Shown here: in pieces, positions 57,489 through 64,000 of the stretch
Numbering within the stretch: the stretch's first letter is position 1
Layout: the number at the start of each line of letters is the position of its first letter
Source of the DNA: Cliona cf. orientalis
Lineage: Eukaryota > Porifera > Demospongiae > Clionaida > Clionaidae
Direction: 5' to 3'
Length of the DNA stretch: 64,000 nucleotides
Assembly (NCBI GenBank): GCA_963930775.1
Contig: OZ005689.1
Span: 2,976,001 to 3,040,000 of the forward strand
Program-made: the position numbers and the translations under genes
Notes under the pieces: model-generated
What the model saw: the letters and a program-made list of their open reading frames with translations, nothing else
Database searches by the model: none
What the model was told of the DNA's origin: nothing

Positions 57489-60400
57489 CTAAAATAGGGC
57501 AGCTGTGGCCGAGTCAATGAACCCTGCTTGTGCTCTTGCATCTCCTGAACCAAAGTCCACATCTTGAAGTCTCACGATATTCCCAAGTCCTAGGCTCTGA
57601 CGCCTTTTATCTTCTTTTGATAGTTTTGACTTGTTTTTCTCAGCCTCTTTACGTTTCTTCTCCGCTGCTTTCCGGTCTTTAGCTTCCTTCTTCTGTCTCT
57701 CCCTCTCCATCTTCTGTTCCATCTTCTTGCGCTTCCTTTCTTCCTTCAAGTCTTCCTTTTGTTGCTGCTCTAACCGCTTCACCCTGGAGAGAAATAATTT
57801 TCAACAAAATTAATACACATTCATATGATGGGGCATGATTTCTGGACCAATCCAATTCCAAGCAAACACCTACCAGTATGCATGCACCAGAAGTATGTAC
57901 AATGACTGTTTAGTGGGTGTTTATAGTTTTGGGGACAGAAAATTATAAATACAAAATTTACTACTATTAATTTATTGGCTACTCAAGCCAAGTATAAAGA
58001 ATTGCTTACCTCTTCTTGGCTTTATGTTCAGATGAAATGGTGGCATAGACTTCCGAAGGATCGTCGTCTGTTCCTTCTGACTCTCCCATCTCCACATCCT
58101 CATAAACATCATCATAGGGTGGGGCTTCCTCATCCTATAATATGATGTGGTGACAAAAGAAAATATCTACCATATTAATGAATTTTTCCTCCCTTCCTCC
58201 CATTGGTCCCCTATCTCACCCCCCCCCCCCCCCTTCTCTAGCTCTCTCTGTATCAATATCTCTCCCCTTTCCTCCTCTTTCTCCATCTCCTCCTTTCTTC
58301 TCTATCCTTCACCCATATACACAAATTATTGCATCATAATTATACTACACAATACCAATAATCAATATGCATCAAGTATTGATAATAAAGCTTAATTGGC
58401 CCCACTCAACTCACCTCTGACTCATCATCTGAAGGTGGACGTTGTTTCTTTTTAGTCCGCCTTACAGGTTCCGAGTACAAATTCATTTCTTTTTCTCGTC
58501 GAAGCTTGACCCTTGGACTGTCAGTATGCCTTTGCTTCCGTATGCTGTCATCTTCATGGATAGCATCAGCAGGATCATCATAAGGGGATTCATAACTGCA
58601 CAATGAATTATCAATTACCATACTTTTGGGGGTTACTTTAAATTCAGTATTGGGCTTAAGAGGCATGCAAATCAGTCCAGGGATGGTTCTGGGAATGGTT
58701 ATTACATTGTACCATTGTTGTCATAATAATGATGTAGTCATGCATGAATAATTCATATGAGTGTGCAATAGATAGTGGTTTTATCACTTAGCCACGAAAT
58801 ACATGACATTGTTGTATGTAAACCAACATCTACAATAATATGCCATTGCATGGATTGGTTTGCTGGGCAATGTAAGCAGTGTCTGTACTTACTCTTCATC
58901 ATCATTTTGAGAGATCAGAATCTCGTCTCTAGGCACCTTCTTCACTTTCTTTCCTGGCTTGGGCTTGGCGGCCATATCCTGTTTCTGGATCACCTTTGGT
59001 GCCGCTAAGATCTTGCCCTCCTTTGACCTCAAGCTCAGCTTTTTCTTTGTCTCTCCATCTTCCACCATGCCAGGGATGGGGTCACTGATGCTGTATTAAG
59101 AATAAATTAAGGAGAGAGAGAGGAGAGAGAGAGAGAGAGTGCGAGAGAGCGAGAATAATATTATGATCTTGGACAATGACTAACCTAATTCACTTATTAT
59201 TTAGCTAGATTTCTTGTTACACACATCTGGTACTATTCTCACAAGGAACGAAAGCAGTCACGTAGGCTAAGTCACGTGTTGTATATTTATGTGTCGTCTG
59301 TGTTCATTCATGATTAATTATTACGTCTGTCATATTGTCTCTCACTCTCACAAGGGCCCTGGCCAACCTCTATTCAAGGGCTACTCTTGATTTCTATAAA
59401 AGGACCAGTTCACTCACAGTTGAGTCAGCCATCTTTCACTCTCTACTATGAACAACATCTACTGCTGTGGAAACTCCAGCTATACCGATGTCAAGAGTGT
59501 TCCAGTACTACAGCTATGGAGACTATACCTCAAGCTAAACAATAAGAGTTGCAAGAGCAGGTCTCGAAGCTCCTTGTAATTGGGATGATAGAAAGCAAGC
59601 ATCAAGATAAAAGCAACTGGCATATCTGAGAGCCAGTGTCGAGTTTTCAACACCCAACAGAAAATACAAGTGGACTCTACTCGGCATTGCTGCAGAAGGA
59701 ATGGCTGTGCAAATATATTGAGGTACAGGAGCAACACCCAACAGAAAATACAAGTGGACCCTACTCGGCATTGCTGCAGAAGGAATGGCTGTGCAAATAT
59801 ATTGAGGTACAGGAGAGGAGATTTGAAATCCATCAAACAGATCGAAGTAAATCAAGACAAGATTTGAGTTGAGTCCACTTGCATTTTTTGTTGGGTGTGA
59901 TGTTCAGGAGCTCGAGTGGTGCAGATCCTGCGATGCCCATGTTTCTTTAAAATGGGCTGTCAAGAAGGTTCGAACCTCACGGCCCAGTACAATGTTGAAA
60001 AAGATTGAGGAGCCTGGTGACGACGATAAAATAATATATAAATTCAAGAGGATTGTCTCGAGGTACAAAATGATCGAATCGATGAATAGAATAACTATTT
60101 AGATCACAATTTGGCAGCAAGAAGGTGGAACACAAAGGCAGAAAGAAGTTTTAACAGGACTCCTACATTGTAAAGAAAAAATTACATTACCTTATTTGGA
60201 TTCAACAGTTATTTTGGATTCGGCAGCTTATGGTTCATTAAAATCAACTGTGTAAGTACACAAGGCCAATGTGGTGCAACTGACAAGATTCCAGCTGATA
60301 TGAGATACCCACTGAAGCACCAAGCTATTTGGAACTGAACAACAACTGGCTGATGGCCAAGGAACTAAACAGGAGATGATATATAACCGACTTGTCATTT

Positions 60401-63400
60401 AATTTGGATCATGTCTGCTGATTTTCATTATATGTCTGTTACATTGTCTTTCATTCTCATAAGGGCCCTGGTCATTATTGATTTTATTTTTATAAAAGTG
60501 CCAGCTGGAGTGAGTTTTCACTTCTCTATTGTAATAATAATTTTGCTACTATGGAAAACTATGGTTGCGGCGGGATTGGTCTCACAATACACATCCACAC
60601 TACAACTGTTAATGTTGTTGTACAGCGTCATCCCATGAAGTTCATTTTAAGTCCGAACTTACACTTTTCTTCGTTTCTCTCTCCTTCTCTGTCGTTTCTC
60701 AAATTCCTCCTCCTCCACAAGAGTTTCATGCTTGCCTGTCTTCACCCTGTGCCGTCGAATGATGTACACTAGCAGACCTATCGTCAGGACAAGAATAGTG
60801 ATGAGAAGTGCTCCACAGAGAATGGCTCCAACTGCAATGACGGCATTCTGAGTCACCAGAAAGTTCAGGGGCTGATAGCTGCGAGCTGAGAGAGAGGAGA
60901 GGAAATAGTGTGGATAGAGAAGGAGGCACAATGAAGGAAAGGGAGTGTAGAGAGGAGAGAGAGATGGAGGGGTGTGGAGTAAAAGGGATTATAATATTCA
61001 TTTGTGCATACCACATATTACTAATTAACTGCACTCTAAGCTTAGGCGTATGTTTTCTGATAGTTCCATAGCTAGGCTCAATTTTATACACACTGATCAT
61101 ACTGCCCTTGCCTATAGATCTGTAGAGCCCCCTTTACCAAACCATCTTCCTACGCCCCTGAAGCTTATGCATGCACAAAATACACAACGTCATGCTGGTC
61201 TGATTTGAATTACATACGTGGTGCTGGTATGCCCACTATCTCAGTGCTATTAGGACCAGGTCCCGAAGCAGTGACGGCTCGAATCTTCACCTCGTACTCC
61301 TGCCCTTCAACCAACTCCCTCAAATTGAACACCTGTACTGGATTGGAACTGTTGCCAGAACGCTGGCCAGTTGCGCTGTGTGGGATGTCGAGTTCGGCCA
61401 TGAAAGGTACAGTAGATTCAGGATCACTTTGAGCAAAGCGATAGAAGAGGTCGTAGGTGAGTATGGTTCCACCTCGTTCCGTGAAGGCTGGTTCCTAAAT
61501 TATTAAAGGAGTAGTGCATGTGCAAAGAGTGGGGATTAATACTGGCAGGACTATCAACTATTATTGGTGGGGGAAATCAGAAATTATTCTCCATGTAGAC
61601 TTCATAAATATAGTGATAGGATATCAATGTCGAGGATGGAAACCCCTGTGCTCTCCACCCTCTAAACATAATTAGAATATAGCTGTAACAAATATTGTGA
61701 TTTGATTGGACACTCAGAGGTCTCTATTTCTCATAGAGACCTACAAGTATAGCCAAAGGTAAATAAAGATGCACAGTGCAACAGTAGCCTAGTCCTCAGG
61801 TCAACTACCATGGTTACAGTTGCTATATTCTAAATCAGTTAGAGACCTCATTCAATGATCTCTATACTTTTAAGAGACCCTCAGGCCCTTAGTAGCACCC
61901 TCGCTTCACTCGGGATGCTACAGCCTCGGGCCATCGGGTCTCCTAAAATGTTTAGAGACCTTGGAATCGGTCTCTAAACTATTATTTAATCTCTGCATGC
62001 TTCTTGGAATCAAATCTGTGGTTGAGCTATAGTGCAGTTTCTGACAGAAGAGAGTGACTACTGACCTCCCACGTGATGTAGAGAGATAGCTCAAGAGGTA
62101 GTAGCACGATGTTTTGGGGAGGGCCACTTGGAGCTGCATGAGAAAGTAAGCATATCTCTTACATTTATAAAACTCATGTTAAAAATTTAATAGATAATGT
62201 CCCCAGGCTCTCCCAGCATTTTAATATTTACATATAGAAAAGGTGGGAGGGCTGGCTAGACAATATCAGTATGTACTCATGAGAACTTATCAAACAAAGT
62301 ACACATTCCAAAATTAAACCACATACCAGTTTCCCTTGTGGAATCCACAGAAGATACATCAGTACCAGCTATTCCATCTGCATAGATCGGTCTGATGGTG
62401 AATTCGTACTGCGTTCCCCCGGCAAGATTCTGCACCGTTCTACTCCTAGATGTCCCACCAGAGGTAAACTCCATCACTGGGATATTGGGGGCTCCGACAA
62501 CCCTTATTTCCAGCTCATAGGACTGAGGGATGTTGCCCGGTCTGGGGGTCCACAGGACGAAGACTGTGGAGGAACTGAGCACTGTGACATCCAATGAGAG
62601 AACAGGGACACCTGAAAGAAACGTTAGTACAATGATAAGCAATACTATCCTCATAAACAATATCAAAATGGCACCAAAATTCATAGAAGAATGAGTTAAC
62701 AGGTCCATGTATGGTAAACATTGCAAATAAATTCATGATGTTTGCTTCATACATTTGGGGGGTGTGTATTGCCATAGCAACGCAGGCATTGAATATTCTC
62801 AAATTATAGTACATGTAAGTGAGTGACTAAAATTAATATCTGCATATGCAGTTTAGTAGCAACTGAGATAACAATATCTCTGATGAAATGCAATGTATAA
62901 ACAGAGTTACTGCATAGTACGAAATTTTAGGGAGGAACTGGCTAAGTGGGCAAATGTTGGCAGATTAAAAAAAACCTTCTAGATGAGCATGGACACCTAT
63001 GACATTAAGCATTCACACTGCCAAAAATTACGGCCATCTTGCCAAATTTAATGCCCACCCAGCTGCAGATTATCTGCTACATGGTAGTTACCTCTCACAA
63101 TGATTTCAACTTGTCCACTGTCACTCCCCACAGAGTTCGACGCCACACAGGTGTACATACCAACACTCGCAGCATTGGCTGCAAAGACAGTGAGATCGCC
63201 ATTTAACTCCACTCGATACCTGTTCTGAGTCAGTCCGCTGGGAGGGGTCCACTGCACCATGGGGGAGGGTTGCCCCTCCGAGGGGCAGGAGAGGGTGAAG
63301 GTCTGGCCAAGAGTGGCCGTGATCGGTACGGTTGGGTTTGGGATGTTGACAGATGGAGCATCTGTGAAAGACGGAAGAAAGAAGCAGTATTAAATTTTTC

Positions 63401-63890
63401 CGTACTTTAAACACTCCCTTCATTTTTTGTCTCTAACTCCACAATCCATGCTCTGATTCAAACTTAATTAGGGCCCAGGAATAATAAAATAGCTACATGC
63501 CCACCGTTCTAGTTTATAGTACGTATACATGCATGTAATTAATGTGCAATCTATAATTTAAACAGGCAATGCACACACATGTATAGAACTCCTGCTATCA
63601 CAAACAAAGCTGCTTACAGTTGACGGAGATGGTCCCCATGGCACTTGACTGTCCATACTGGTTCTGAATCTCACACACAAACGTCCCACTATCCTCCCGA
63701 AGCACACTGGCAATGTTTAGCTGTCCTGTCACTCCCGTGGAAAACCGACTGGCAGGGAGGACCTGGCCGTCCTGACGAGACCAGGTGACCGTACCCTCGG
63801 GAAAGTTAAAACGAGTGAGACAGGAAATGGAGGCATTGATAGCTCCCTCGTTGAGAGTGACTGATTCCACTTCACTGGCCACTGGCGCAC
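57489..63890 (-). CDS. Ig-Ig-FN3-FN3 receptor with YDDV/YEDV tail and charged C-terminal helix (5' end off window)
   Basis: Ten exons join with consistent phases, giving 730 visible residues: 63618-63890 (Ig), 63092-63361 (Ig), 62327-62611 (FN3), 62066-62133 plus 61218-61494 (FN3), 60663-60885 (TM), 58893-59090, 58415-58595, 58010-58134 and 57489-57783. The Ig domains show the C...W...D-S-G-T-F-V-C pattern. The TM is AVIAVGAILCGALLITILVL with flanking RRHRVK. The tail is Lys-rich and has DYESPYDDP, LYSEP, PPYDDVYEDVE and SEVYATI, then about 70 residues of E/K/R-rich helix (EQQQKEDLKEERKRKK). The TM exon and the first tail exon share a split codon in the right phase, which ties these parts together. 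The tyrosine motifs look like SH2-binding sites. The coiled end resembles the basic helices of ADAP/FYB-type adaptors only in composition. Upstream Ig exons probably lie to the right. Confidence 0.8.
59320..60560. mobile_element. Possible TRIM-like retroelement in an intron of the right-hand receptor
   Basis: Two direct repeats about 1.1 kb apart, near 59325-59460 and 60425-60560, share the order gtctgt...attgtct, tctcacaagggccctgg or tctcataagggccctgg, and a TATAAAAG box followed by a ttcac...ctctac/attg segment. They look like diverged LTRs. The interior has no gag/pol frame I can recognise. It contains ggttcgaacc at about 59967, a tRNA-like B-box, and an 84-bp tandem duplication. Confidence 0.4.
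59648..59815 (+). repeat. Exact 84-bp tandem duplication
   Basis: Units 59648-59731 and 59732-59815 differ at about one base (actctac against accctac). Because 84 is a multiple of three, both strands show repeated peptide frames, but I see no evidence that they are translated. Confidence 0.9.
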
Positions 63891-64000
63891 CTGAAGTATG
63901 AAGATAAATGATGTAATGATGATGTCATACTAATATTATGGTGTTACGTACAAGATCCAAATTACTATATCTTTCATATGTTATATCCCAGACTCTTTTG

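Noticed and set aside
57489-58134. Independent ADAP/FYB-like adaptor gene at 57489-59090
   Set aside because: The phase-2 donor after the TM exon (60663) and the acceptor at 59090 rebuild a codon in frame, so one receptor gene explains all exons. Kept as an alternative in the findings.
58217-58236. Poly-C runs (52456-52466, 58217-58236) and the GA-rich repeat (59110-59152) as regulatory elements
   Set aside because: Simple low-complexity tracts in introns; no further evidence for function.
59960-59985. tRNA gene or tRNA-derived SINE at the ggttcgaacc motif
   Set aside because: Only a B-box-like decamer is present; no A box at proper distance and no cloverleaf could be drawn.

Overview
The window is eukaryotic DNA: AT-rich, with short GT-AG introns, extracellular Ig/FN3 receptors, a KH-domain protein, an animal heme peroxidase and many TA-flanked DNA transposons. 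Early-branching animal features, above all a receptor family with no vertebrate-like name, fit a demosponge best. I hold that assignment only moderately, because it rests on overall character and not on a marker gene.

Region 1 (1-44,200) is a tandem array of about 17 paralogous receptor genes plus relics, all on the minus strand. Each gene has a signal-peptide exon, one Ig-like exon, and one exon carrying an FN3-like domain, a transmembrane helix and a short cytoplasmic tail. The tail carries a MYE(D/E)(V/I/P) motif and one or more DN(V/I)AYG motifs. Introns are phase 1. I rebuilt the exons by hand. The summed coding length is a multiple of three in loci 1, 2, 3, 5, 6, 9, 10, 11, 13, 14, 15 and 16, and is off by one in the loci I call frameshifted. 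I sort the loci into types I-V by tail and signal exon. Blocks of two genes have been duplicated: IV+V occurs four times, and II+III twice.

Region 2 (7,411-14,505) is a 7.1-kb transposon inside the array, with 321-bp terminal inverted repeats and TA target duplications. Its exons join in one phase into a predicted gene with a pogo/Tigger-type DDD transposase, about a dozen small cassette exons with AT-hook-like motifs, a Ulp1-like cysteine protease domain and a PHD finger. At least seven small TA-flanked elements are scattered around it; one has split an Ig exon.

Region 3 (44,490-52,738, plus strand) is the 3' part of a large KH-domain gene with a long Ser/Pro/Gln-rich linker and a SAM-like C-terminus. 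Its 5' exons are absent, and a 17-G tract lies between it and a truncated receptor.

Region 4 (54,006-57,252, plus) is a complete five-exon peroxidasin-like gene with two Ig domains and a heme peroxidase domain.

Region 5 (57,489 to the right edge, minus) is the 3' part of a second kind of receptor, Ig-Ig-FN3-FN3-TM. Its tail carries YDDV/YEDV motifs and ends in a highly charged helix.

The two strongest candidates for something undescribed are the NVAYG-tail receptor array and the transposase-AT-hook-Ulp1-PHD element.
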